DNA from: Microbacterium murale
Lineage (GTDB): Bacteria; Actinomycetota; Actinomycetes; Actinomycetales; Microbacteriaceae
NCBI RefSeq assembly: GCF_030815955.1
Contig: NZ_JAUSXK010000001.1
Coordinates: 124,001-188,000 of the forward strand
Direction of reading: 5' to 3'
Length of the DNA stretch: 64,000 nucleotides
Below the pieces are notes generated by a model, which worked only from the letters and a program-made list of their open reading frames with translations, ran no database searches and was not told where the DNA came from. Every line of letters starts with the position of its first letter. Position 1 is the stretch's first letter. The translations under genes were made by a program, and so were the position numbers. Positions 17,548-25,819 of this stretch are shown here, in pieces.

Positions 17548-18234
17548 TTACGAAAGCACTCTGGTGAGCGCTTCTTTGACGAAGAGCGAGCGCACCTCGT
17601 CGATCTTCGTGGCAAGTTCCGGCGCCATCTCGCGCGCTTTTCCCCTCGACGTGGCATCCGTTCGACGAAGGAGTGCCGACATCGCCGATTCGATCAGTGA
17701 GACCTCGCGTTCCGCGCTCTGGCGCAGGGTGCGAAGGTGCCGCGGTTCGATGCCGTGACGATCGAGCGCGACGAGGCCGCGCAACAGCGTGACCGTCGTC
17801 TCCGGATAGCTCTCAGCAGCAGCGATGATGCCGGTGCTGATGGCGTCGTTCAGGATCTGAGGGCCGGCGCCGGCCGCAGAGAGGAGCTCGTCACGCCGAT
17901 AACGCCGAGGAGCCGGCGCAATGGACGGCGGCGGAAAAGCCGTCGCTGCCTCGCCGTTCACCTCGGCTTCGTCCAGCTGCTCGCGGATCACGCTCAGCGG
18001 CAGATAGTGATCGCGCTGCAATGTGAGCCCGAGGCGCAGACGGTCGATGTCGGCCTGCGAGAACTTGCGATAGCCCGAATCGGTGCGCGATGGGCTGACG
18101 ATCCCCTGCACTTCGAGGAAGCGCAGCTTGCTGGAGGTGAGATCGGGGAATTCAGGAGTGAGGCGGGCGAGTACCTGACCGATACTCAGAAGACCCGCGG
18201 ACGCAGAGCGATCGCGGGCGTGAAGCGCCACCAT
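17548..18234 (-). CDS. ftsR: MerR family regulator FtsR (Rv1828-like)
   Basis: A 228-aa MerR regulator. The N-terminal DNA-binding domain includes LTSSKLRFLEVQGIVSP and SGYRKFSQADIDRL (residues ~32-65). The C-terminal ~120 residues form the helical domain of the Rv1828/FtsR group. In Corynebacterium glutamicum the homologue FtsR activates ftsZ, so a role in cell division control is likely here. Its start codon overlaps the stop of the upstream FHA gene by one base (TGATG), so the two are coupled. A gap of 99 nt separates it from the second MerR gene. Identification of the group rests on length, the conserved N-terminal sequence and synteny with garA. Confidence 0.85.
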   Translation of the reverse strand: MVALHARDRSASAGLLSIGQVLARLTPEFPDLTSSKLRFLEVQGIVSPSRTDSGYRKFSQADIDRLRLGLTLQRDHYLPLSVIREQLDEAEVNGEAATAFPPPSIAPAPRRYRRDELLSAAGAGPQILNDAISTGIIAAAESYPETTVTLLRGLVALDRHGIEPRHLRTLRQSAEREVSLIESAMSALLRRTDATSRGKAREMAPELATKIDEVRSLFVKEALTRVLS

Positions 18235-18719
18235 CAGTCGTTCGCCGCCGAGAGATCTGCGGTCGAGGCGAAGAAGTTCAGCCGGAACTTGCCGACTCGC
18301 AGTTCGAAGCCGTTCGCCAGCGTGCTGCGATCGACCCGCTCACCGTTGACATACGTTCCGTTGAGTGAGCGCTGGTCGGTGATCTCGAAGGCGGTACCGG
18401 AGCGGGTGATCTCGGCGTGACGACGCGAGACGGTGACATCGTCGAAGAAGATGTCGGCTTCTGGATGGCGTCCGATCGTCGTGACATCGGTGTCCAGCAG
18501 ATAGCGGGCGCCGGCCAATGCGCCCGAGCGGACCAGCAGTAATGCGGATCCTGCAGGAAGCGCGGCGATCGCCGCCTGCTCGACGTCGGTGAGCTCTGCC
18601 CCGAAGGGCACGAAGGAGAGATCGGAGTCGTGTCCGAATGTCTGTGTGGCGTCGTGCCTCTGCTCGCCGTCGCGATGAATCGCGGCGTCGCCTGCCGATC
18701 GGCTGTCGTTGTCTGTCAC
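18234..18719 (-). CDS. garA: FHA domain protein GarA/OdhI
   Basis: A 161-aa cytoplasmic protein with one FHA domain (residues ~65-150) containing GRHPEADIFFDD, VSRRHAEI and LNGTYVNG, the phosphothreonine-binding signature. GarA/OdhI blocks 2-oxoglutarate dehydrogenase when unphosphorylated and is switched off by Ser/Thr kinases at an N-terminal ETTSVF-like motif. Here the corresponding region reads DATQTFG (Thr25 and Thr27), so the site is similar but not identical. The GTG at 18719 has GAGGAGGG 5 nt upstream. It is coupled to ftsR. The dihydrolipoyl dehydrogenase gene (E3 of the same dehydrogenase) lies less than 1 kb away on the other strand. Confidence 0.9.
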   Translation of the reverse strand: MTDNDSRSAGDAAIHRDGEQRHDATQTFGHDSDLSFVPFGAELTDVEQAAIAALPAGSALLLVRSGALAGARYLLDTDVTTIGRHPEADIFFDDVTVSRRHAEITRSGTAFEITDQRSLNGTYVNGERVDRSTLANGFELRVGKFRLNFFASTADLSAAND

Positions 18720-18807
18720 GGTGGCCCTCCTCTCACACCACACTAACTGATCACGCGCCGCCGCCGGGAGGGTCTGTATGAGTCAGCCCCCGCACATCGA
18801 CGTTTCC

Positions 18808-18813
18808 TATGCT
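18808..18813 (+). promoter_or_regulatory. -10 box, leaderless start of CopC-like gene
   Basis: TATGCT lies exactly 6 nt before the GTG at 18820. This supports that GTG over the in-frame ATG at 18778, which lies upstream of the promoter element. Confidence 0.6.
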
Positions 18814-18819
18814 GAGACT

Positions 18820-19467
18820 GTGCGCACTCTCACAGTTCGACGTTCCCCCGCCCCGATCGCGCTGGCCGCGACACTGCTCTTGGCCTTCCTGATGTTGTTC
18901 GCCTGGCCCCAGCCTGCAGCCGCCCACGACTCGCTCGTCGACTCTGATCCGGCCGCAGACTCGACCGTCGAGACGCTTCCCACCGAGCTCACGCTCACTT
19001 TCAGCGCGGCGCTGATCGGCGGCGACGGCTCCACCGAAGTCGTCGTGACCGATGCCGAAGGCAACGATGTCGCCGACGGCGAGCCGACTCTGGATGGCGC
19101 GATGGTCGTTCAGCCACTCGTGTCCGAGGCCCCTGCCGGCGACTATCACGTGATCTGGAAGGTCGTCTCCAGCGATGGTCATCCGACCTCGGGCGAGTTC
19201 GGATTCAGCGTGAGCACCGGCACCGCAGGTGAAGCGCCTCCGGCCGCAGAGGAGACGACCGCGCCGACGGAGGCCGCGACGACGGAGCCCACGGCGCCGA
19301 ACGTTGCGGAGGACCCGGATATGGCTTCCGGGTTCTCGATCTCGATCCCCTGGCTCATCGGCGCAGCCGTGGTGCTGATCATCGCGGCGTTCATCGTGTT
19401 CATGGTCGTGCGCAGCCGGCGCGGATCGGCCTCTCACGCCGATTCCGACGACCCTGCAGAGCGATAG
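18820..19467 (+). CDS. CopC domain-containing membrane-anchored protein
   Basis: About 215 aa. An N-terminal signal peptide (ALAATLLLAFLMLFAWPQPAAA) exposes an N-terminal His (AAAHDSLV) after cleavage. A CopC-like beta-barrel domain follows, with SSDGHPTSGEFGFSV near residue 125, an Ala/Thr/Glu-rich linker and a C-terminal transmembrane helix near residues 180-205. CopC proteins bind copper outside the membrane; the N-terminal His and the SDGH His fit Cu(II) ligands. No CopD partner is visible, so copper handling is inferred from the family only. The GTG start follows a TATGCT -10 box by 6 nt (leaderless). Confidence 0.85.
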   Translation: MRTLTVRRSPAPIALAATLLLAFLMLFAWPQPAAAHDSLVDSDPAADSTVETLPTELTLTFSAALIGGDGSTEVVVTDAEGNDVADGEPTLDGAMVVQPLVSEAPAGDYHVIWKVVSSDGHPTSGEFGFSVSTGTAGEAPPAAEETTAPTEAATTEPTAPNVAEDPDMASGFSISIPWLIGAAVVLIIAAFIVFMVVRSRRGSASHADSDDPAER

Positions 19468-19476
19468 GCTTTAGAC

Positions 19477-20874
19477 ATGCCACATTTCGACGTCGTCATC
19501 CTCGGCGCGGGCCCCGGCGGGTACGTCGCCGCGGTCCGCAGCGCACAGCTCGGTCTGAAGACCGCGGTCATCGAAGAGAAGTACTGGGGCGGTGTCTGCC
19601 TCAACGTCGGCTGCATCCCTTCCAAGGCTCTCCTGAAGAACGCAGAGCTCGCCCACACTCTGAACCACAAGGCTGATTTCTTCGGCATCTCCGGTGAGTT
19701 CACGATCGATTACGGCAAGGCGTTCGATCGCTCGCGCGAGGTCGCCAACGGCCGGGTCAAGGGCATCCACTTCCTGATGAAGAAGAACAAGGTGACCGAG
19801 TACGACGGCCGCGGCACCTTCACCGGTCCCAAGGCCATCTCGGTCGCCAAGACGGACGGCACCACCGAAGAGGTCACGTTCGACAACGTCATCATCGCGA
19901 CCGGCTCCAGGGTCCGTCTGCTGCCGGGCGTCGAACTCAGCGAGAACGTTGTCACCTACGAAGAGCAGATCCTCAGCCGCGAACTCCCGGAATCGATCGT
20001 CATCGTCGGCGCCGGTGCCATCGGCATGGAGTTCGCCTACGTCCTGACGAACTACGGCGTCAAGGTCACCATCATCGAGTTCCTCGACCGCGCGCTTCCC
20101 AACGAGGATGCCGACGTGTCGAAGGAGATCACCAAGCAGTACAAGAACTACGGCGTCGACATCCTGACCTCCACCAAGGTCGAGACGGTCGTCGACAACG
20201 GCTCGTCCGTTACGGTGACGTACACCGGCAAGGACGGCCAGCAGGCATCGATCGAGGCCGGCAAGGTTCTCATGTCCGTCGGCTTCGCGGCGAACGTCGA
20301 GGGCTTCGGGCTCGACAAGACCGGTGTGAAGCTCACCGAGCGCGGTGCGATCGACATCGATGACCACATGAAGACGAACGTCGACGGCATCTACGCGATC
20401 GGCGATGTCACTGCGAAGCTGCAGCTCGCACACGTCGCCGAGGCTCAGGGCGTCGTGGCGGCCGAGACCATCGGCGGAGCCGAGACGCAGACGCTGGGCG
20501 ATTACCGCATGATGCCCCGCGCGACGTTCTGCTCACCGCAGGTCGCCTCGTTCGGCCTCACTGAGCAGCAGGCCAAGGACGAAGGCCGCGAGATCAAGGT
20601 CTCGACCTTCCCGTTCATGGCGAACGGCAAGGCGCACGGTCTCGGCGAGCCCGTGGGCTTCGTCAAGCTGATCGCGGATGCCGAGCACCTCGAGCTCATC
20701 GGCGCCCACATGATCGGCCCCGACGTCTCCGAGCTTCTGCCCGAGCTGACGCTCGCGCAGAAGTGGGACCTCACCGCACTGGAACTGGCCCGCAACGTGC
20801 ACACGCACCCGACGCTGTCGGAAGCGCTGCAGGAGGGCTTCCATGGCCTCGCAGGTCACATGATCAACTTCTGA
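19477..20874 (+). CDS. lpdA: Dihydrolipoyl dehydrogenase (E3)
   Basis: A 465-aa flavoprotein that reoxidises dihydrolipoamide with NAD+ in pyruvate, 2-oxoglutarate and branched-chain dehydrogenase complexes and the glycine cleavage system. FAD motif [14 protein letters not shown] is at the start. The redox disulfide motif [12 protein letters not shown] is near residues 39-50. The second nucleotide motif [14 protein letters not shown] is near 178, and the C-terminal [12 protein letters not shown] carries the catalytic His-Glu pair. The ATG lies 6 nt after TAGGCT (19465-19470), and no Shine-Dalgarno is present, so the mRNA is probably leaderless. A strong terminator follows. It is near garA, the inhibitor of one of its complexes. 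Confidence 0.97.
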   Translation: MPHFDVVILGAGPGGYVAAVRSAQLGLKTAVIEEKYWGGVCLNVGCIPSKALLKNAELAHTLNHKADFFGISGEFTIDYGKAFDRSREVANGRVKGIHFLMKKNKVTEYDGRGTFTGPKAISVAKTDGTTEEVTFDNVIIATGSRVRLLPGVELSENVVTYEEQILSRELPESIVIVGAGAIGMEFAYVLTNYGVKVTIIEFLDRALPNEDADVSKEITKQYKNYGVDILTSTKVETVVDNGSSVTVTYTGKDGQQASIEAGKVLMSVGFAANVEGFGLDKTGVKLTERGAIDIDDHMKTNVDGIYAIGDVTAKLQLAHVAEAQGVVAAETIGGAETQTLGDYRMMPRATFCSPQVASFGLTEQQAKDEGREIKVSTFPFMANGKAHGLGEPVGFVKLIADAEHLELIGAHMIGPDVSELLPELTLAQKWDLTALELARNVHTHPTLSEALQEGFHGLAGHMINF

Positions 20875-20891
20875 TACGCAGACACATTTTC

Positions 20892-20934
20892 AAAGAAGGA
20901 AAACCCGTCCGACTCGGCCGGGTTTTCCTTCTTT
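20892..20934. terminator. Terminator of lpdA
   Basis: A perfect 16-bp inverted repeat (AAAGAAGGAAAACCCG and its complement) has an 11-nt loop and A/T-rich ends. It can act for lpdA and for the convergent monooxygenase gene that stops at 20965. Confidence 0.9.
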
Positions 20935-20964
20935 ATGAGGGAACCTCCGCCATCGCGATCCCGC

Positions 20965-22083
20965 TCATAGACCGCGCATGGTGATCAGATCAGCGGTGCT
21001 TCGGCGCAGCGGTGCCGACCCGAGAGCTCTGATCAGGGTGTTGCGGGCGCTCAGACCGAAGCCGTGCAGCGGGTGCCCCATCGTCATATAGAACGACGAG
21101 CGGCGCTGAGCACGCGCGGCAGAGCGCAGTGCACCTCGCTCGTACGCGCTGAAGTCGGGCGCAGCGCTGCGCAATGACCGCTCGATCGCGACAGCGAGCT
21201 GTCGCGCACCGTTCCAGCCGAGGTTCATGCCCTGTCCTCCGATCGGACTGGTCTCGTGCAGTGCGTCTCCGAGGAGCACCGCTCGGCCGACGGCTGCTCG
21301 CGCCGCACGATGCTGCTGCGCGCGAAACGGAGTGGGCGCGATCTCCGTCGCGCGATCAAGACGGACGCCGGTACGCTCCTCGATCTCCTGCGCGAACGCG
21401 GCCCCGTCGCGCAGCCGGTTCAGCGGATCCGACACCACCCATCGTCTCCGCCCCTCCGGAAGCGGGAATGACTCCACGATTCCGCCGGACTCGCAGTACA
21501 GACGCACTCTCGTGCTCGCCCCTTCGTCAGCGACATCCGCCATCGTGTAGGAGCCGCTTCCGCGTCGTTCGCGCCAAGGGATGCCCAGGCGACGACGGAT
21601 CCCGCTCCGCACCCCATCCGCCCCGACGACGATGGATGCCGTGGTCTCGTGGCCCACCCCGCCGGCCTCGATCACCAGGCGCACGACATCTCCCTCGTCG
21701 CGCACGTCACGTACCGCGTGGCCGAGGCGCACAGCATCCGGCTGCAAGTGGGCAAGGCGTTCGACGAGCAGCGCATGCGTGCGGTGCTGCGGGAGGATCA
21801 GCACCTCCTGGCGAGTCGTGAAGGAGACCGAGGCGAGCACTCGACCGTCGCAGAGCACGTCACCGCCGTGCAGTTCCAGCGCCTGACGTCTGGCGTCTTC
21901 TCCGACGCCCACCGCGTCGAGAGCCGCGCGTCCGGGGGGATGTATCCCGATCGCCCGCGACCGGTCATCTCCAGTCTCGCGCTGCTCGAACAGTGCGATA
22001 TCGACCCCGACCTGAGCCAGCAGGCACGCCAGCACAAGGCCGACGGGGCCACCACCCACGATCGCGACGTCATGATCCGGCAT
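20965..22083 (-). CDS. FAD-dependent monooxygenase (SrsC/UbiH-like)
   Basis: A 372-aa aromatic-ring hydroxylase type flavoprotein. The FAD motif AIVGGGPVGLVLACLLAQVGVD is at residues ~7-28, the DG motif in VGADGVRSGIRRRLG near 160, and GDALHETSPIGGQGMNLG near 285. The ATG at 22083 overlaps the 3' end of the upstream methyltransferase gene by 14 nt. With that gene and a type III PKS gene it forms an operon of the same content as srsABC of Streptomyces griseus, where the flavoprotein hydroxylates alkylresorcinols toward quinones. The same reaction is inferred here. The downstream end is closed by the shared lpdA terminator. Confidence 0.85.
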   Translation of the reverse strand: MPDHDVAIVGGGPVGLVLACLLAQVGVDIALFEQRETGDDRSRAIGIHPPGRAALDAVGVGEDARRQALELHGGDVLCDGRVLASVSFTTRQEVLILPQHRTHALLVERLAHLQPDAVRLGHAVRDVRDEGDVVRLVIEAGGVGHETTASIVVGADGVRSGIRRRLGIPWRERRGSGSYTMADVADEGASTRVRLYCESGGIVESFPLPEGRRRWVVSDPLNRLRDGAAFAQEIEERTGVRLDRATEIAPTPFRAQQHRAARAAVGRAVLLGDALHETSPIGGQGMNLGWNGARQLAVAIERSLRSAAPDFSAYERGALRSAARAQRRSSFYMTMGHPLHGFGLSARNTLIRALGSAPLRRSTADLITMRGL

Positions 22084-22786
22084 CTGATACCTCGTACCGC
22101 AGCTCGAGCCGCGCGGGAAGGGCGGTCCGCACCGACCAGCCGCTGGGGATGACTGCGGAGAGTTCGGCCGGCGTATATGCCCGGCGGATGCTGGTGAGCC
22201 CATCGGGTCGGATGAAGGAGCCGGCGAGCAGATTCCTCGCGAACGGCAGCGTCCCTGCGGCGAAGCCCCGGTAGGCGAGCCGGCTGCGTGCGATGTCCCG
22301 ATGGAGGACGACACCACCGTCCGAGATGAGCGCGGCCGAATCCTGGAGCAGTGACGACAGTTCGTCTCCGCTGAGATGATGCAGCAGATGATTGGAGATG
22401 ACGATGTCGAACGTCTCACCGGCATCCACGAGTTCGCTCGTGTACGCGCATCGATACTTCACCCCGCCGCCGCGACTGCGCGCCCACCGCACTGCTCTCG
22501 CGTCGGCGTCCAGCGCGGTGACCTCGATCGCCAATCCGTCCCTGCGCGACCAGTCCGCGAGCGCCCGCGACACATCCCCGCCGCCGGCACCGACGTCGAG
22601 GACACGGATCACCCGCGTTCGCGCCCGTGGACGGATGTCCCGTCGGTACACGGCGCGCCATCGGGAGACGACCGCGTTGATCAGGGGGAACCGCTCGTAG
22701 GTGCGCTCGAGCATCCGAAGATCCGCATCCGGGTCGTCCATCAGCTCACGCGCATCCACCGCACGAGCCGAGAGATCAGCTCTCAT
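22070..22786 (-). CDS. Class I SAM-dependent methyltransferase (SrsB-like context)
   Basis: A 238-aa methyltransferase. The SAM-binding motif VLDVGAGGGDVSRALADW is near residue 64-80, the acidic motif VTALDADARAVRWAR follows near 95, and the motif IVISNHLLHHL is near 133. It lies between a type III PKS gene (overlap 11 nt) and an FAD monooxygenase gene (overlap 14 nt), so all three are translationally linked. By analogy with srsB it would methylate a phenolic lipid or alkylpyrone made by the PKS. The substrate is inferred from context, not from the sequence. Confidence 0.85.
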   Translation of the reverse strand: MRADLSARAVDARELMDDPDADLRMLERTYERFPLINAVVSRWRAVYRRDIRPRARTRVIRVLDVGAGGGDVSRALADWSRRDGLAIEVTALDADARAVRWARSRGGGVKYRCAYTSELVDAGETFDIVISNHLLHHLSGDELSSLLQDSAALISDGGVVLHRDIARSRLAYRGFAAGTLPFARNLLAGSFIRPDGLTSIRRAYTPAELSAVIPSGWSVRTALPARLELRYEVSDAGS

Positions 22787-23939
22787 GGCTCCCCGGCGCG
22801 ACGACGGTCATCAGCGCGCTTTCGGCTGTGAGCCCTGGACCGAATGCCATCGCCGCCACCCGTTCCCCGTTCTGCGCCCCCTCGTCCAGGATCCGGCGCA
22901 GGACGAACAGCACCGTCGCGCTGGACATGTTGCCGTACTCCCGCAGCACTTCCCTCGCCGGCACCATCTGAGCATCTGAGAGGAGCAGTTTCTCCTGCAC
23001 CCGATCCACGATGCTGCGTCCACCGGGATGGATCGCCCAGTGTGCGATGCGCTCGCCGATCGAGTCGTTCTCGAACGCCTCTGCCAGTGTCTCCTCCGGT
23101 GCGTACAACGGCCTGAGCGCATCGTGGATGTGATCGCCGATGAGCTGCGGAACAGCCGTCGACAGGACCATCTCGAATCCGTGATCGCCGATCGTCCACG
23201 CCATGTCCTTCTTGCCCTCGGGGATCATGCCGGTGTGGAAGCGGTCAAGGGCGAGGCCGGGGACGGCGGAATCGAAGACACGAGAGGTGACGATGCCCGC
23301 CGCCGCACCGTCAGCGAACAGCGAGGTCGCGACGATCATGTCCGGGTCGTCGGTGGAGCGCAGGTGCAGCGTGCAGAGTTCGACGCTGACGACCAGCACC
23401 ACGGCATCCGGATCGCCCGCGCAGAACTCGCTCGCCGCACGCAGCGCGGGCATCGAGGCGTAGCAGCCCATGAACCCGAAGTGCTGGCGGCGCACGCCGT
23501 CCCGCAGCCCGAGGGCGCGGACGATCTCGTAATCGGGACCGGGCGCGTAGAAACCCGTGCATGACACGGTGATGACGTGCGTGATATCGGCAGCGGTGAT
23601 GTCGGGGTCGGCATCGAGCGCGCGCCTGGCCGCTTCGACGAACAACCGCCCGGCTTCGCGGATGTAGACCTCGTTGCGCGCCTTCGTGCCCGGCTCGAGC
23701 AGCAGACCCGTGTCACGGTCGAAGAACTGCGGATCGATGACGTCAGCCGTGAAGGACAGCTCCTCCAGGACCGTATGCCGGGTGTCGATCCCCGAACCGT
23801 TGAACGACGCCGAGACGATGCGTTTGGCGAGGCGACTGATCTCGGGTTGCGCGGCGAAGACGTCGCGCACCTCTTCCTGCGCCAGCACTGTCTCGGGAAC
23901 GATCGTCTGGATGGAGCGCAGCACAGGAGAAGGCGTCAT
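22776..23939 (-). CDS. Type III polyketide synthase
   Basis: A chalcone-synthase-like enzyme of about 387 aa. The catalytic triad is visible: Cys in TVSCTGFYAPGPD (near residue 127), His in HWAIHPGGRSIVD (near 304) and Asn in REYGNMSSATVLF (near 337). Type III enzymes load an acyl-CoA starter and extend it with malonyl-CoA, giving alkylresorcinols or alkylpyrones in bacteria. The start is the ATG at 23939; a GTG three codons earlier is possible. No good Shine-Dalgarno is seen. It opens a three-gene operon with a methyltransferase and an FAD monooxygenase, the srsABC arrangement. All catalytic residues are intact. The starter chain and final product are unknown. Confidence 0.92.
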   Translation of the reverse strand: MTPSPVLRSIQTIVPETVLAQEEVRDVFAAQPEISRLAKRIVSASFNGSGIDTRHTVLEELSFTADVIDPQFFDRDTGLLLEPGTKARNEVYIREAGRLFVEAARRALDADPDITAADITHVITVSCTGFYAPGPDYEIVRALGLRDGVRRQHFGFMGCYASMPALRAASEFCAGDPDAVVLVVSVELCTLHLRSTDDPDMIVATSLFADGAAAGIVTSRVFDSAVPGLALDRFHTGMIPEGKKDMAWTIGDHGFEMVLSTAVPQLIGDHIHDALRPLYAPEETLAEAFENDSIGERIAHWAIHPGGRSIVDRVQEKLLLSDAQMVPAREVLREYGNMSSATVLFVLRRILDEGAQNGERVAAMAFGPGLTAESALMTVVAPGSHES

Positions 23940-23985
23940 GTGTGTCACTCAAGCATGTGCACACCTTCAGGGAAAGGGGCTTGCG

Positions 23986-24600
23986 TCAGAAACCCAGGGC
24001 GCGGGCGAGCTTGGACCCGGATGCCGCGTTCCGGCCACCGGCTGCGACGATCGCGGCTTCGACCGCGGTGAAGAAGGCATCACGTCCTGCGGCGTCCGCG
24101 GGCGCTGCGGGCCCCAGCTCCATCTCCCATTCCCGCCATTCGCGCTCTGTTCCGGAGCGGAGATCCGTGGCGCGCACTCGATCGTCGACGAACTCGGCGA
24201 CTACGCCGTCCCGTCCGGTCAGCAGATACGCCGTACGATCGTTGCGGATGCGCGCGAGCGGGGTGAGCGTCTCGGTCGTCCATCGCGAGATCGCTGTGGT
24301 CACGGCATCCGGAACGGCATCGGAATCTCCCAACGGCCAGCCCAGTTCGAGTCGTCCGTCACCCTCGCGCGGACCCTTGATGTGCCAGCCCTCGTCCGGC
24401 CCGCCCGTGCGGCGGCGCAGCGCCACGCCGGAGCGCGACAGCGCGGCGTCCGCCGTGTCGAGGTACTGCGCATCGAGAGCGCGATGCTCGCCGGAGGTCA
24501 CACCGTCCACTCCGGGAATCGCATCCCAGACCGGCAACGGCGTCGCATCGTCGACGTCGTACTTGCGCTCGACCTCGACCGTGCGTGAAGGCTCAGTCAT
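23986..24600 (-). CDS. CYTH domain protein (triphosphate tunnel metalloenzyme)
   Basis: A 204-aa CYTH-family protein. The signature EVERKYDV is at residues ~8-15, followed by alternating charged strands (LDAQYLDTADAALSRSGVALRRRTGG, WHIKGPREGD, RNDRTAYLL, WEMELG) that build the triphosphate tunnel. Bacterial members hydrolyse inorganic triphosphate or short polyphosphates. CHAD-type fusion partners are absent. The start is ATG at 24600 (a GTG is one codon earlier). It follows a small gene whose 3' end is repeated three times, and there is no clear Shine-Dalgarno, so it may depend on readthrough or reinitiation. Substrate is inferred from the family. Confidence 0.88.
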   Translation of the reverse strand: MTEPSRTVEVERKYDVDDATPLPVWDAIPGVDGVTSGEHRALDAQYLDTADAALSRSGVALRRRTGGPDEGWHIKGPREGDGRLELGWPLGDSDAVPDAVTTAISRWTTETLTPLARIRNDRTAYLLTGRDGVVAEFVDDRVRATDLRSGTEREWREWEMELGPAAPADAAGRDAFFTAVEAAIVAAGGRNAASGSKLARALGF

Positions 24601-24606
24601 CACTGA

Positions 24607-24655
24607 TTAATCGTCACTGCTCTTAATCGTCACTGGGCTCTTAATCGTCACTGGG
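24607..24655. repeat. Triplicated stop-codon segment (16-18 bp spacing)
   Basis: TTAATCGTCACTG occurs at 24607, 24623 and 24641; the last two copies share 15 bp. On the minus strand each copy reads CAGTGACGATTAA. The first copy to be transcribed (24641-24655) supplies the SDD-stop end of the 71-aa gene, and the others lie between it and the CYTH gene. Confidence 0.85.
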
Positions 24656-24856
24656 CGTGATGTCGTCACTGGACTCGACGAACCAGAACCCCACCTCAGT
24701 CGGCCCGTCGCTCGCGCCGGTGTTGGCTGCAGCGCTGCCTCGTCGATAGATGACCTGGGTCGCACCGTACGGTGCGATCAGTCTGTCCTGCTCGATGTCT
24801 TCGAGCGGAAGGATCTGCCCGTCGAGCGGGCCGTCATGAAGTCGTGCGATTGCCAT
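24641..24856 (-). CDS. Small conserved protein of unknown function (71 aa)
   Basis: A small acidic protein beginning MAIARLHDGPLDGQILPLED, followed by YGATQVIYRRG, GPTEVGFWFVES and an acidic SDD end. Similar short proteins with an N-terminal HxGPLDGQ motif are, as I recall, common in actinobacteria; none has a known role to my knowledge. The ATG at 24856 lies 6 nt after a TATGGT -10 box (24863-24868), which fits a leaderless mRNA and argues against longer versions of the frame. Its last codons and stop lie in a segment that is tandemly repeated downstream. Confidence 0.75.
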   Translation of the reverse strand: MAIARLHDGPLDGQILPLEDIEQDRLIAPYGATQVIYRRGSAAANTGASDGPTEVGFWFVESSDDITPSDD

Positions 24857-24891
24857 GTGCTCACCATAGTCCTGAGTACGCCGAGCGGTGC

Positions 24892-25374
24892 TCATGCCAC
24901 GGCGACACCGAGCACAGCGCCGATGATCATCCATGGGCCGAACGCGATCCGAGTGGACCGGTTCGCCCGACGGAACGCCATGAGAGCGAGCGCGTAAAGC
25001 GCCCCGAGGACGAAGGCGGATGCCGCACCGACGGCGAGCGCCTGCCAGCCGTGCCATCCCAGCACCAGGCCGATCAGTGCGGCGAGCTTCACATCTCCCC
25101 CTCCGATGCCGCCTCTGCTGGCGGCGCGCAGCACGGCGTAGAGGCCGCCGAGCACCAGCATCCCGATCACGGCACCGATCAGCGGGCCACTGCGGCCCGT
25201 CACGAGCGCGTCGACCCCCACCAGCGCCAGCAGCGCCGCGAGCGTCGGCAGCACGATCCGGTTCGGCAGCCGGTGCGTGCGCGCGTCGATCGCGAGCAGC
25301 CAGACGCCGATGCCGGCCAGCCCGATGTGCACGAGCACGACGATCACGTCGTACGGCGTCACGGCGGAAAGCAT
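24892..25374 (-). CDS. A24 family prepilin peptidase (TadV/CpaA type)
   Basis: A 160-aa polytopic membrane protease that cuts the leader of type IV or Flp prepilins. Both catalytic Asp motifs are present: AIDARTHRLPN near residue 28-38 and GGGDVKLAALIG near residue 92. About five to six membrane segments can be seen. It is the short form without the N-terminal methylase domain. No pilin or Tad genes are in the window, so it must serve a locus elsewhere. The ATG at 25374 lies 6 nt after TAACCT (25381-25386), consistent with a leaderless mRNA. Confidence 0.88.
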   Translation of the reverse strand: MLSAVTPYDVIVVLVHIGLAGIGVWLLAIDARTHRLPNRIVLPTLAALLALVGVDALVTGRSGPLIGAVIGMLVLGGLYAVLRAASRGGIGGGDVKLAALIGLVLGWHGWQALAVGAASAFVLGALYALALMAFRRANRSTRIAFGPWMIIGAVLGVAVA

Positions 25375-25435
25375 GCCCGAAGGTTATGAGAACGGCGGGT
25401 GCCGTGTACTGGCCCTGTGGATAACCCCGGGAGTT

Positions 25436-25726
25436 TCAGAGATCAAGGATGTCGAGATCGATGGTGAGCATGTCTCCCTCTTCGATCCCCTGCGCGTCGC
25501 GGATCGACCTCTTCAGCGGCAGCACGAACGCGTTGTCGCTGAAGAAGATCGATGTCCGCCAGATGGAGGCGCCGATCCTGGCCTGCACTCGCAACGAACC
25601 GAAGCCCCGTTTCGGTGCCGGCAGTTCGCGCAGCTCCAGCGAGAGCTCCTCGGGCATGGTCGCGAAGTACCACGACTCCACACGTTTGTCCCAGCGCGTG
25701 ACCGGGCTCTCGAACTCGATCTGCAT
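25436..25726 (-). CDS. DUF1905 domain-containing protein
   Basis: A 96-aa protein of the DUF1905 family, small beta-rich proteins found alone or fused to other domains. Recognisable parts are ESWYFATMPEELS, GFGSLRVQARIGASIWRTSIF, and AFVLPLKRSIRDAQGIEEGD near the C-terminus. The ATG at 25726 lies 6 nt after TACCGT (25733-25738), so it is probably leaderless. It is divergent from the imuA-imuB-dnaE2 operon and the promoters are back to back. No function is established. Confidence 0.85.
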   Translation of the reverse strand: MQIEFESPVTRWDKRVESWYFATMPEELSLELRELPAPKRGFGSLRVQARIGASIWRTSIFFSDNAFVLPLKRSIRDAQGIEEGDMLTIDLDILDL

Positions 25727-25750
25727 GCATCAACGGTAGCGCGGAACCAG

Positions 25751-25773
25751 TTGTCGGATGTGCGAATTACGAT
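25751..25773 (+). promoter_or_regulatory. PafBC/RecA-NDp-like promoter of imuA-imuB-dnaE2
   Basis: TTGTCGGAT, 8 nt, then TACGAT. The mycobacterial DNA-damage promoter RecA-NDp, used by PafBC, is TTGTCRGTG-N8-TANNNT. Seven of nine positions match in the first element, and the spacing and the -10 box are exact. It lies about 47 nt before the imuA start. No LexA box was found in the same gap. Confidence 0.6.
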
Positions 25774-25819
25774 GAGGGTTCCACTTGCTTTATTCGTAGA
25801 TAAATTCGAGGATGGATGT

